Shown here: positions 25,929-34,239 of the stretch, one piece after another | How the letters are laid out: the number at the start of each line of letters is the position of its first letter | Position numbering within the stretch: the first letter of the stretch is position 1 | Assembly: GCA_017405765.1 (NCBI GenBank) | Contig: JAFQZS010000015.1 | Span: 1-59,183, forward strand | DNA: 59,183 bases | Reading direction: 5' to 3' | Source of the DNA: Clostridia bacterium | Lineage (GTDB): Bacteria > Bacillota > Clostridia > Oscillospirales > RGIG577 | Position numbers and translations under genes: made by a program | The notes under the pieces: generated by a model | Databases searched by the model: none | Seen by the model: the letters and a program-made list of their open reading frames with translations, nothing else | What the model was told of the DNA's origin: nothing

Positions 25929-26384
25929 TCATGCCAGCATAAATATAAGAGCAACGGCTATGCCCAAAAGAGCGCCTGCTCCCACCTGCGCCGGCGTATG
26001 GCCCAATATCTCTTTAAGGCGCATCTGCATAAACTCGGGCTCCGTATCTTCCCATGCGTCCATCATCTTGTTTAAAACCTTGGCTTGCTCGCCGGCAGAG
26101 CGCCTTACGCCCGCAGCATCGTACATTACAACGCACGCCAAGGCAGCCGCAAGCGCAAACTGCGAAGATGCAAATCCGTCTTTGAAGGCTATGCATACGG
26201 CAAGCGCAGCCACGAACGAGGAATGAGAGCTCGGCATACCGCCCGAATCCATAAATCGCCGAAAGTCGAAGCTCTTTTCCGTGACGAGCGTTATGACCAT
26301 CTTTATGACCTGGGCTATGAACCATGACAGAAAGGCGGCGTCAAACGCAATATTAGAAGTTATGAAGACAAAAAATTCCTTCAT
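25929..26384 (-). CDS. Divergent PAP2 family membrane protein
   Basis: 151 aa, the usual length of the divergent PAP2 (DivPAP/YuiD-like) family. Phosphatase-like motifs are GGMPSSHSSFVAAL (near residues 48-61) and the DAAGVRRSAGEQAKVLN segment (near 89-105), with four to five membrane helices. PAP2 enzymes remove phosphate from lipid or isoprenoid pyrophosphates; the activity of this divergent branch is not established. It sits between ispA and the OLE RNA, suggesting a prenyl-lipid link. GGGAGGCAAAC precedes the start. Confidence 0.9.
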   Translation of the reverse strand: MKEFFVFITSNIAFDAAFLSWFIAQVIKMVITLVTEKSFDFRRFMDSGGMPSSHSSFVAALAVCIAFKDGFASSQFALAAALACVVMYDAAGVRRSAGEQAKVLNKMMDAWEDTEPEFMQMRLKEILGHTPAQVGAGALLGIAVALIFMLA

Positions 26385-26430
26385 GTTTGCCTCCCGTAAA
26401 TGCGCAAATAATTACACCTAACGATTATTC

Positions 26431-27315
26431 TCAATAATCCCTGTTCAAAAGAAAATCGGTGAGATACTGTAAAAATTCATTGTCCGGTATTTCCTTTAAA
26501 CAATCCTTTGCTTTATTAGTTACTTCCGTAAGCTTTTTCTTTGCTCCGTTCACGCCGTAGAAGGTCACATACGTGCTCTTATTGCTCTTTTCGTCGCGTC
26601 CTACGGCCTTTCCCAGCTTTTCGGTGCTGCCCTCAACGTCGAGGATATCGTCCTTTATCTGAAAACCGAGACCTATATGTCCCGAATACTCCGTTGCGGC
26701 GTCATAAAGCTTGCCCTCGCATACGCCGGCAGCTATACAGCCCATCTGAACGGAGGCTCTTATCATAGCGCCCGTCTTCATCTTATGTAGCTTGTCAAGC
26801 TTCTCTATCGGTATTTTAAGCCCCTCGGATTTTAAGTCTATTACCTGACCTCCCGTCATGCCTTCGCTTCCGGCAGCCTCGGCGAACACCTTTATCGCCT
26901 TTACCACGCGGTCGGCGGGGATCTTGTCCGATGACTTCGTTGCGTATTCAAACGCCTTCAAAATAAGCGCGTCGCCCGCCAAAAGCGCCATCGCCTCGCC
27001 GAACACCTTATGGTTCGTGGGCCTTCCGCGTCTCAGATCGTCGTCGTCCATGCAGGGCAGATCGTCATGTATGAGCGAAGCCGTATGCAGCATTTCAAGC
27101 GCTGCCGCAAAAGGCATCGCAGCGTTTATGTCGCCGCCCATCACGCGGCAGAATTCAATGCAGAGCATAGGCCTTATGCGCTTTCCGCCCGCCGTAAGGC
27201 TGTAGATCATCGCGTCGTTGATCTCTTTATGATAGCCCTCGATAGGCGCTATGACACAATCAAAATATTCCTTCAGCATCTGCGAATAAAAATCAAATCT
27301 GTTCTCGGGAGTCAT
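26431..27315 (-). CDS. ispA: Farnesyl/polyprenyl diphosphate synthase
   Basis: 294 aa short-chain trans-prenyltransferase that condenses IPP with allylic diphosphates. The first Asp-rich motif is HDDLPCMDDDDLRRGRPTNH (near residues 78-97) and the second is FQIKDDILDVEG (near 219-230). Two residues between the Asp pairs of the first motif fit the bacterial farnesyl synthase type. The gene follows xseB by 30 bases; xseA, xseB and ispA in this order are standard in Firmicutes. Confidence 0.95.
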   Translation of the reverse strand: MTPENRFDFYSQMLKEYFDCVIAPIEGYHKEINDAMIYSLTAGGKRIRPMLCIEFCRVMGGDINAAMPFAAALEMLHTASLIHDDLPCMDDDDLRRGRPTNHKVFGEAMALLAGDALILKAFEYATKSSDKIPADRVVKAIKVFAEAAGSEGMTGGQVIDLKSEGLKIPIEKLDKLHKMKTGAMIRASVQMGCIAAGVCEGKLYDAATEYSGHIGLGFQIKDDILDVEGSTEKLGKAVGRDEKSNKSTYVTFYGVNGAKKKLTEVTNKAKDCLKEIPDNEFLQYLTDFLLNRDY

Positions 27316-27345
27316 AATAATTTTCCTTTCTTTTATTGCATTTTA

Positions 27346-27570
27346 TTATTGTTCATCGTCGGCGGCGCCGCTCGCGGTCCCTTCTTCCGAAAGAAGCATC
27401 CTCACTTTGAGCTGAGCCTCATCAAGAGTCTTTTTGCACTGCTTTGAAAGCGCCGCACCCTGCTCAAACAGCTTTATCATATCGTCAAGCGGAAGATCAC
27501 CCCTTTCCAGCGCTTTTACTATCTCGTCAAGTTTTTTTATATTCTCCTCAAAGCTTATCTTCTTAGCCAT
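27346..27570 (-). CDS. xseB: Exodeoxyribonuclease VII small subunit
   Basis: 74 aa from the ATG at 27570, which has GAGAGG nine bases upstream; an in-frame ATG three codons earlier is also possible. The mostly helical sequence SFEENIKKLDEIVKALERGD is the XseB signature, followed by LPLDDMIKLFEQG. It forms exonuclease VII with several XseB per XseA. It overlaps the end of xseA, which couples their translation. The acidic/Ala tail is not conserved in the family. Confidence 0.95.
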   Translation of the reverse strand: MAKKISFEENIKKLDEIVKALERGDLPLDDMIKLFEQGAALSKQCKKTLDEAQLKVRMLLSEEGTASGAADDEQ

Positions 27571-28801
27571 CGTTTCCATCCTCTCTGTCGGGCTTTTTTA
27601 TGACCTTCACGGTACGCGCCTCAATACTCAGGCGGTCAAGATATACTTTTATGTCGTCTCCGGGACTTATATCGTTCTCGGAGCGTATCACGCGCCCCTG
27701 TGCATCAGTCGTGACAGAATATCCCCGTTCGAGCACCGCCATGGGATCGAGCGCATGAAGCTTTTTTGACAGCGCGTCATGCTCGTGAACGCGGCTTTTA
27801 AGCAGAGCGTCGAGCGCATGAGTCATCTTGTCCTCCAAATGGGACAGCATGAGCGTTTTATCCTGAAAGCTCCGCTCGGGATACTTAAATACAGTGCTTC
27901 CCGCAAGTCTTTCGTAAGTATTTTCAAGAAAATCAACTTTCTTTGTAAGCGCCCGGGTCATCGTGCTTTGCGCCTTATAAAGATAATTATATATATCGTC
28001 AAAATTCGGAACGGCCAGCTCCGCCGCCGCAGAAGGCGTAGGCGCGCGCAGGTCCGAGACAAAGTCGCATATCGTAAAATCGGTCTCATGCCCTACGGCC
28101 GATATGACCGGTATCTGAGACGCCGCAACCGTCCTTGCAAGCCCCTCGTCGTTAAAAGCCCACAGCTCCTCTATCGAGCCGCCTCCGCGTCCTATTATTA
28201 TCGTATCGCAGAGCTTGCCCGCGTTAAAATAATTCACTCCTGCTATAAGCTCCAAAGGCGCCTGCGGCCCCTGAACGAGCGCGGGATAGACCAAGACCTC
28301 GCAGAGAGGAAATCGTCTCCCCAAAATATTTATCATGTCTCGAAGCGCGGCGCCCGTCGGCGATGTTACTATGCCGATACGCACGGGCATTCGCTTTATT
28401 TTGCGCTTTTTCGCAGGATCGAAAAGTCCTTCGTCGGAAAGCTTCTTTTTAAGCTGTTCAAAAGCGAGATACAAACTCCCCTCTCCTTCGGGAGTGAGCC
28501 GATCTATATAAAGCTGATACTGTCCGTCTCGCTCAAAGACGGATACGCGGCCGCCCGCTATGACCTTCATACCGTTCTCTGGCCTGAAGGCAAGCTTAGA
28601 CGCGCTTGAACGGAACATGACCGCGCGTATCAGCGCGCCGTCGTCCTTTAACGACATATATATATGACCCGACGAATGTATCTTGCAGTTCGATATCTCG
28701 CCGCTTACGAATACATTCGAAAGCACGGGGTTTTTATCAATAAGCAGCTTTATATATTTATTTAACTGTGTTACGCTAAGTATATTTTTTTCCTCAGCCA
28801 C
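27563..28801 (-). CDS. xseA: Exodeoxyribonuclease VII large subunit
   Basis: 412 aa. An N-terminal OB fold (residues 8-105, SVTQLNKYIKLLIDKNPVLS) binds single-stranded DNA. The catalytic domain has GIVTSPTGAALRDMI (near 143-157), IIGRGGGSIEELWAFNDE (near 200-217) and SAVGHETDFTICDFVSDLRAPTPSAAA, all family hallmarks. A coiled-coil stretch (270-350) precedes the C-terminal GYSV motif. Its end overlaps xseB; its start is one base after the Kae1-like gene. Confidence 0.96.
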   Translation of the reverse strand: MAEEKNILSVTQLNKYIKLLIDKNPVLSNVFVSGEISNCKIHSSGHIYMSLKDDGALIRAVMFRSSASKLAFRPENGMKVIAGGRVSVFERDGQYQLYIDRLTPEGEGSLYLAFEQLKKKLSDEGLFDPAKKRKIKRMPVRIGIVTSPTGAALRDMINILGRRFPLCEVLVYPALVQGPQAPLELIAGVNYFNAGKLCDTIIIGRGGGSIEELWAFNDEGLARTVAASQIPVISAVGHETDFTICDFVSDLRAPTPSAAAELAVPNFDDIYNYLYKAQSTMTRALTKKVDFLENTYERLAGSTVFKYPERSFQDKTLMLSHLEDKMTHALDALLKSRVHEHDALSKKLHALDPMAVLERGYSVTTDAQGRVIRSENDISPGDDIKVYLDRLSIEARTVKVIKKPDREDGNDG

Positions 28802-28802
28802 T

Positions 28803-29723
28803 TTATTTTCTCCTTACATCGCTAAGATACGCCCCGTAGGCGCAGCCGAGCGCATTGTCGCCCGAAAGTGCGGGCGATACGAAATAAACATAAGAAAGCT
28901 CCCGCTTCATAACTTCCCTTAAATATCCGTTGGCGCTTACGCCGCCTACAAAAAGCACGGGAAGGCGCGTTTTTTGATTGTTAAGCGCCGATAATATCGT
29001 ATCGGTCACGGCTTTTATGGCATAAGATGCTATTTTCTTCGGTTCTTCGCCCGATCCAAACATCTTTTCGATTATATTCTGGTGTCCCGAAAGATTGAAG
29101 TATGTACCTTTTACCGAGGTCTTCACCTTTATATCATCCGTCGGGCATCCCTTCGCAAGCTCTTCAAGCTCTGCGCCGCACGGAAAGCGAAGCCCCAGCA
29201 TAACGCCTGCGCGGTCGATGAGCTGGCCTGCGTTTATGTCGAGCGTGCCGCCGATCCTTATGATATTGAGCGCGCCCATATCGTTTTTTACGTGAAGTAT
29301 TTCACTTGTGCCGCCCGAAAGGTGGACTGTTATAAATTCAGGCATGGAAAGAAGCTCTTTATTTTCATATATCCCCGCCAGCGTATGTCCCGCCTGATGC
29401 GACGTCTCGTAAACCGGTGCGCCCGACGCATACGCCATAGAGCGCGCCGAAGCCGCTCCCGCCAAAAAGCAGGGCATATACGAGCCCTTCTCGTCGCGCG
29501 GGCGTGTGCTTACGCCTATCTTTGCAATGCTCTCCGCCTTCGGAAGCTCGGCTAAAACCTCGGGCAGCGCCCGGGTGTGCAAAAACAGCGCGTCGCTCTG
29601 TCGCAGGCCCGCCTTTCCCTGCTCTACGGGGAGAAGTCTTCCTACGTTCTTATATCCGTCCTCAAAAAGAATGCATACGGACGTGCGGTAGTTGCTTGTA
29701 TCTATACCGATATACGACGCCAT
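28803..29723 (-). CDS. Kae1/TsaD-like domain protein (M22 family), not TsaD itself
   Basis: 306 aa from the ATG at 29723, which overlaps the nusB stop codon as TAATG. The ASKHA-fold start YIGIDTSNYRTSVCI and the HQAGH metal-binding motif (HXXXH, near residues 115-119) match the Kae1/TsaD superfamily. The ATP-binding part has HLSGGTSEILHV (near 137-148) and FVGGVSANGYLREVM. True TsaD usually begins with LGIETSCDET and is about 335-340 aa, so this is likely the shorter Clostridia paralogue of unknown function. It lies between nusB and xseA in one transcript. Confidence 0.8.
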   Translation of the reverse strand: MASYIGIDTSNYRTSVCILFEDGYKNVGRLLPVEQGKAGLRQSDALFLHTRALPEVLAELPKAESIAKIGVSTRPRDEKGSYMPCFLAGAASARSMAYASGAPVYETSHQAGHTLAGIYENKELLSMPEFITVHLSGGTSEILHVKNDMGALNIIRIGGTLDINAGQLIDRAGVMLGLRFPCGAELEELAKGCPTDDIKVKTSVKGTYFNLSGHQNIIEKMFGSGEEPKKIASYAIKAVTDTILSALNNQKTRLPVLFVGGVSANGYLREVMKRELSYVYFVSPALSGDNALGCAYGAYLSDVRRK

Positions 29724-30145
29724 TATGAGTTCTCTTTCTTTTCTCCGAGGCTTCTTATAAGCGTTCCCAAAATTCCGTTTATGAACGCTCCGCATTCCGG
29801 GCTTTCATATTTTTTTGCAAGCTCCACCGCCTCATTTGCCGATACTCCGTTCGGTATGTCGTTCATATATAATATCTCATACATCGACAGCCTAAGTAAA
29901 GACGTACCCACCCGAGATATCCTCTGCTTTGTCCAGCCTTTGGAAAAGCGGGAGATATAATCGTCAAGCTCGCCCTTTTTTTCGCATACTCCGCGCGTTA
30001 CGACTTCAAAATACGACTTTTCAAGCTGCGGTACAGACAGATTTTCATAATAATAATCGAGCACTGAGTCAATGTTTTCTTTCCCCTGAAAACTTATTTC
30101 AAAAAGCACCTTGAACGCTTCTTCGCGTGACAGACGTCTTGACAT
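29723..30145 (-). CDS. nusB: Transcription antitermination factor NusB
   Basis: 140 aa from the ATG at 30145, which is preceded by GGAGGATGAC; an in-frame TTG four codons upstream overlaps that site. The all-helical NusB fold is seen in SREEAFKVLFEISFQ at the start and ISRVGTSLLRLSMYEILYM plus PNGVSANEAVELAKKY (near residues 90-125). NusB with S10 forms the antitermination complex on rRNA operons. It is the first gene of the run nusB, Kae1-like, xseA, xseB, ispA. Confidence 0.96.
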   Translation of the reverse strand: MSRRLSREEAFKVLFEISFQGKENIDSVLDYYYENLSVPQLEKSYFEVVTRGVCEKKGELDDYISRFSKGWTKQRISRVGTSLLRLSMYEILYMNDIPNGVSANEAVELAKKYESPECGAFINGILGTLIRSLGEKKENS

Positions 30146-30215
30146 GTCATCCTCCAAATCATATGCAAAAGCTTCTACGCATAACTTAGAATATTATACA
30201 ACAAAGCATAAATAA

Positions 30216-30241
30216 AAAAAAGAGCAAAAACGCTCTTTTTT
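30216..30241. terminator. Terminator between the Na/Pi gene and nusB
   Basis: AAAAAAGAGC and GCTCTTTTTT form a stem with a six-base loop. It is symmetric, so it can act on either strand. On the minus strand it ends the transcript of the Na/Pi cotransporter gene. Confidence 0.85.
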
Positions 30242-30253
30242 AAACAAGATTTA

Positions 30254-32074
30254 TTATTTTACACCGGCCGTATCTTTTGACGTCTCGTTCTTATGAACGG
30301 CGTCTGTGCCCATAAGCTCCATTAAGAACCTCTCTCTGTATTCCTTTTCCACTTCCGCCGACCACTCCTGCCCCAGAAGTATGTTCTTTTGAGTGAGTCC
30401 GTGAACGCCTATCTTTCCCTCTGTCGATTTAAGTATCATCGACGACAGCTTTCTGCATCTGTCCAAAATACTTTCCATATTGGAAAGAGTATCGTTGAAG
30501 GTTATGCCGAGCTCCGCCGTGCAAGCGCCCGTCTGCAGTCTGCGAACGTGATGCAGGCGCATTTCTTCGCACATGTCGTCTATTACGCCCGCAAGTATTA
30601 CAGAGCTTTTTGCGTCGTTCGCGCTTTTCGTTTCAAAGGCCGTTATAGTGATCTCTACCTCTGCGCATACGGCCCTGTGCATAACAGACAGCTCGTGCTG
30701 AGCTTCTGCGGAATACTTCGTGCCCTGCTTTCGCATCTCTTTTGAAATATGCGCAATGTTCATAGCATAGTCGGAAATACGCTCAAAGTCTGATATCTCG
30801 TGCATGAGAAGCGTCGCTTCAACGTCCTCCTCGGTGTTTAGCTTATAGCGCATGATCTTCATAAGATAAGTGCTTACGGCGTCCTCGTATTTGTCGCACT
30901 TCGTCTCAAGCTTCTCCATTCGGGCAAATACGTCGCCGTTGTACGACTCAAGCAGCGTGCCCATAAGCAAAACGCCCTCAGACGCGCATTTTGCCATATC
31001 GTGCATCGCCTTCTGGCACTGTGCCAATGCCAGCGAAGGATATTTTATAAAGCTTTCATCAAGCACGGAAAGCGCGTCCGACTTGTTTGCTTTCTCCTTG
31101 ACCTCTTTTACAAGCTTATGCGTAAGCTTTACTAAAAGCGGCACGAGCGGCATAAGTATGATTATCGTTACAAGTCTGAACGCCGTATTGACTGCGGCGA
31201 TAGACACCGGATTCATAAGCGAATCCGCAAAGGCAAGGTTTAGGGCGCTGTCCACGGCGTAAAACACGATCCCGCAAAACAGCGCGCCCAATATATCCAT
31301 GATAAGATGAAGCGAAGCTGCGCGCTTTGCGTTTGCATTTCCGCCCAAAACTCCCAAAAGTACAGGTATTGCCCCGCCTATGGCGATACCGAGAATAACG
31401 GGAAAGGCTGTATTGAACGTTATGACTCCCGTCGTACTGAGCGCCTGAAGAATACCTACCGCAGCCGCCGACGACTGGATAAGCGCCGTAAAGAGAAGTC
31501 CTATGAGCAAGCCGAGAAGCGGATTTGAAAAATCGACCATAAGAGATAAAAATCTCTCGTCGGATTGAAGCGGCTCAACGGAGGCGCTCATCGCGCTCAT
31601 ACCCGTCATAAGTATTACAAAGCCCAAAAGCAGAGTTCCTATATCGTTTTCAAAAGTTCTTTTTCGGAACTTGCGAAGGAAAATACCTATTATGGCAATT
31701 ACGGATATAAAATTGGTAACGGAAAGGATCTGCGTTATCCCCGAACCGGAGCCGAGAGACGATATACTTACTATCCACCCTGTTATGCTGCTTCCGAGTA
31801 TCGAGCCCAAAATCATATACGCGACCTGGGACAGTCGCATCATGCCGCTGTTTAAAAAGCCTATGGCAATAATACTCGTAGCCGTAGACGACTGAATAAG
31901 CGCCGTTGTGCCCGCGCCGAGCAATACGCCTTTTACCGGGCGGCCGCTTAAGCGGTATAATACCGTCTCAAGACGGCCGCTGGCAACCTTATTGAGACCG
32001 TCGCCGATAAGAGTGGTTCCGTATAGAAATAAAGCAAGTCCGCACAGTAGTGCTAAAACGTTTGAAATTCCCAT
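30254..32074 (-). CDS. Na+/phosphate cotransporter family protein with PhoU-like tail
   Basis: 606 aa. Two inverted Na/Pi-cotransporter repeats carry the QSST/QSSA signatures (GTTALIQSSTATS near residues 54-66 and TALIQSSAAAVG near 196-207), with about eight to nine membrane helices up to residue 315. Residues 340-560 are helical and resemble a cytoplasmic PhoU-like domain (the MHEISDFERISDYAMNIA segment near 430). Such proteins (NptA/YjbB type) move phosphate, with export proposed for some. A clear promoter lies 54 bases upstream. Confidence 0.9.
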   Translation of the reverse strand: MGISNVLALLCGLALFLYGTTLIGDGLNKVASGRLETVLYRLSGRPVKGVLLGAGTTALIQSSTATSIIAIGFLNSGMMRLSQVAYMILGSILGSSITGWIVSISSLGSGSGITQILSVTNFISVIAIIGIFLRKFRKRTFENDIGTLLLGFVILMTGMSAMSASVEPLQSDERFLSLMVDFSNPLLGLLIGLLFTALIQSSAAAVGILQALSTTGVITFNTAFPVILGIAIGGAIPVLLGVLGGNANAKRAASLHLIMDILGALFCGIVFYAVDSALNLAFADSLMNPVSIAAVNTAFRLVTIIILMPLVPLLVKLTHKLVKEVKEKANKSDALSVLDESFIKYPSLALAQCQKAMHDMAKCASEGVLLMGTLLESYNGDVFARMEKLETKCDKYEDAVSTYLMKIMRYKLNTEEDVEATLLMHEISDFERISDYAMNIAHISKEMRKQGTKYSAEAQHELSVMHRAVCAEVEITITAFETKSANDAKSSVILAGVIDDMCEEMRLHHVRRLQTGACTAELGITFNDTLSNMESILDRCRKLSSMILKSTEGKIGVHGLTQKNILLGQEWSAEVEKEYRERFLMELMGTDAVHKNETSKDTAGVK

Positions 32075-32127
32075 GATCTTATGAAAAACTGTGATCCAGC
32101 GTCTTTTTAAAACTAAACTCTTAGTTT

Positions 32128-32155
32128 ATTATACTACTATTTTTCGATTTGTCAC
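32128..32155 (-). promoter_or_regulatory. Promoter of the Na/Pi cotransporter gene
   Basis: GTGACA and a perfect TATAAT on the minus strand are 16 bases apart. The -35 box touches the stop codon of the upstream CotH-like gene. A short inverted repeat (AAACT-AAG-AGTTT) lies just downstream of the -10 box and could be an operator. Confidence 0.7.
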
Positions 32156-34227
32156 TATTTTCGTCTATATAAAAATGCAATTATCAGCGCGGAAACGAGT
32201 ATGACAGATAAGACAATCCACATTACCGTATCGTTGCCGGTCTGCGTGTCCGCCTGCGGATGCATATCGCGCGGACCGCCTTGATTTTGGGTGGATTTTT
32301 CGCCCTGCACCGTATCAGGGATATCGGAGCCGTCTAAGCCGCCTCCATCCGGCCTGCCTCCGCCGAAGCCGCCGGGACCGCCTTGTCCGCCGCTGGGGCC
32401 GCCTCCGCCAAATCCTCCGGGGCCGCCCTGTCCGCCGCCGAAGCCGCCGCCCATGGTCCCCATGTCGGACAGCGTTATGCCGTCGGCGCCAACTAGGCTG
32501 TCGGGATCTTCCTTTTGACCGTCCGCCGTAGACGGTATCGTGCCGTCGAGCTGTCCCGTTACGCTCTCTGTTCGCTTAAGACAGAAGGCTTTCAGAGTAT
32601 CCACGCCTTTTTCAAACTCCTCATACGTGCAAAAGGCAGTCGGATCGCGCTTTACGTATTCCGCTATAAGGTCGTGCGTTTCGTCTATGATCGCCTGCAC
32701 GTCCGTCGTTTCAAGAAACTCTTTAAAATACTCGTGATACATCTCGGTATATTCTTCGTTTTTGAATATCCAGCCTATCATCGGGCGATCGTCGTAATCG
32801 CTTACAGAAAGCGGCGTATCTATCGGGTCGTTTATCATTTTTCCCGCATCAAACGACATAAACGTGCCGAACGCGAGATTATAATCCCACGGTATCATAA
32901 AAAGGCGTCCGTTTTTCTCATACAGATAATAGTTGTGTATTATCGAGCCGGTGTAGCTGTCGCCGTTTACGACGAAATTATGCACCACGAAATAGCGTAT
33001 TACTTCGTCCGTATTTACTGTTTCCTCGATTTTTTCGTTTTGCGAAAGATTCTTTAAGGATCTAATGAGCCTTTTTTTGTCCTTCGTCGATATGTCGGTC
33101 TTTGCGCTGTCGAAAATATTTGAATAATCGGACACGTCTCCGCTCGTGTATTTCAGCTTCACGTCGTCGGATCCCATGCCGAATCCGCCCGGCCCTCCGC
33201 CGCCGAACATCTTTGAGGGATCGAATCCCTCGGGCATATTCGACGGATCGAAGCCTTCAGGCATGTTTGACGGATCGAATCCCTCGGGCATATTCGACGG
33301 ATCGAAGCCCTCCGGCATATTCGACGGATCAAAGCCTTCGCGCATATTCGACGGATCGAAGCCTTCAGGCATATTCGACGGATCGAAGCCTTCGCGCATG
33401 TTCGACGGATCAAAGCCCTCAGGCATATTCGACGGGTCGAAGCCTTCAGGCATGTTCGACGGATCGAATCCCTCGGGCGGCGTCATATCGTTTCTGCCCG
33501 CTCTGCCGTTTCTGCCTTCCGCGCCTGTTTGCCCGTTTTCATCCATCCCGTTTTCTTCCATGAAGTCTTCCATTTTGAAATCTCTGCCGTTGCCGGGGCC
33601 GCCGCCCATGTTCATCGAATCGGGCTTATAAAGCTCGCCGTGGTGCGCGCCGTAATTTCTCTCAAGGAAGCTCTCCTCCACGCCTTCAACGGCAAGATAG
33701 AGCCCCCAGTCCTCGCCGTTCACCGTTATATATGCGTACGAACAAAGCGGCGCGTCAACGCCGAACTCGTTCATAAGGCGGTACGTGAGATAATCCTTCA
33801 TGTAGGTGTTGTCCTGTATTATGTTATTGAGGCTCAGCTTATCAAGTCCGTGATAGCTTCTGCCGTCCTCGTATTGGTCAAACTCCAGCTTGAAGCTGTA
33901 ACGGTCGCTTCCTAAAGCCGACACCGTGGAAAGCGAGGTGTTGCCCTTTGCGCGGATACCTGCGTAGTAGAACTTTTCACCGTCTATCGTTACCGTACAT
34001 TGCCTGTACTCCTCGTTTTCGCACGTTTCCAAAAACGAGTCCCCGTCGTCAATGCCTATGTCGATAGTATGCACCTTTTTTGTATCGAAAAGAAGCGCCT
34101 CATACTCTGCTTCGCTGCCTTCGGTCTGTGACGTCTTTATCTTTCCCACCAAAAGAACTGCCGCTATGATAACGGCTGCCGCAATAGCTGCAACGCAAAT
34201 ACGTTCAAACCTCTTTTGCGCCTGCAT
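32155..34227 (-). CDS. CotH-kinase-family membrane protein with an inserted nonapeptide repeat
   Basis: 690 aa. An N-terminal membrane helix (residues about 9-28) and a C-terminal one (near 668-687, ending YRRK) flank an extracellular part. The CotH domain is split: 45-215 has LYLAVEGVEESFLERNYG, and 355-540 has IPWDYNLAFGTFM, the active-site region of CotH kinases. Between them lie ten near-identical nonapeptides (PEGFDPSNM type). A Gly/Pro-rich stretch covers about 580-640. CotH kinases phosphorylate coat or secreted proteins; here the target is unknown. The gene is last in a unit with DUF4956 and VTC-domain genes. AAGGAG precedes the start. Confidence 0.87.
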   Translation of the reverse strand: MQAQKRFERICVAAIAAAVIIAAVLLVGKIKTSQTEGSEAEYEALLFDTKKVHTIDIGIDDGDSFLETCENEEYRQCTVTIDGEKFYYAGIRAKGNTSLSTVSALGSDRYSFKLEFDQYEDGRSYHGLDKLSLNNIIQDNTYMKDYLTYRLMNEFGVDAPLCSYAYITVNGEDWGLYLAVEGVEESFLERNYGAHHGELYKPDSMNMGGGPGNGRDFKMEDFMEENGMDENGQTGAEGRNGRAGRNDMTPPEGFDPSNMPEGFDPSNMPEGFDPSNMREGFDPSNMPEGFDPSNMREGFDPSNMPEGFDPSNMPEGFDPSNMPEGFDPSNMPEGFDPSKMFGGGGPGGFGMGSDDVKLKYTSGDVSDYSNIFDSAKTDISTKDKKRLIRSLKNLSQNEKIEETVNTDEVIRYFVVHNFVVNGDSYTGSIIHNYYLYEKNGRLFMIPWDYNLAFGTFMSFDAGKMINDPIDTPLSVSDYDDRPMIGWIFKNEEYTEMYHEYFKEFLETTDVQAIIDETHDLIAEYVKRDPTAFCTYEEFEKGVDTLKAFCLKRTESVTGQLDGTIPSTADGQKEDPDSLVGADGITLSDMGTMGGGFGGGQGGPGGFGGGGPSGGQGGPGGFGGGRPDGGGLDGSDIPDTVQGEKSTQNQGGPRDMHPQADTQTGNDTVMWIVLSVILVSALIIAFLYRRK
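33209..33478 (-). repeat. Ten tandem 27-bp units coding (P/R)EGFDPS(N/K)M
   Basis: Ten in-frame copies with no spacers inside the CotH-like gene. Two units start with Arg rather than Pro and the last has Lys for Asn; third-position differences (for example TCC/TCA, GGC/GGG) show that copies have drifted while the peptide is kept. Such arrays change length by slippage or recombination. Confidence 0.95.
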
Positions 34228-34239
34228 ACCATACTCTCC

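Noticed and set aside
33209-33478. Regular 27-bp repeats that could be taken for a CRISPR array
   Set aside because: There are no spacers; the units are contiguous and in frame within the CotH-like gene, encoding a nonapeptide.
32291-33631. Plus-strand proline- and serine-rich frames opposite the CotH-like gene
   Set aside because: They mirror the Gly-rich and repeat parts of the real minus-strand gene and have no ribosome sites of their own.
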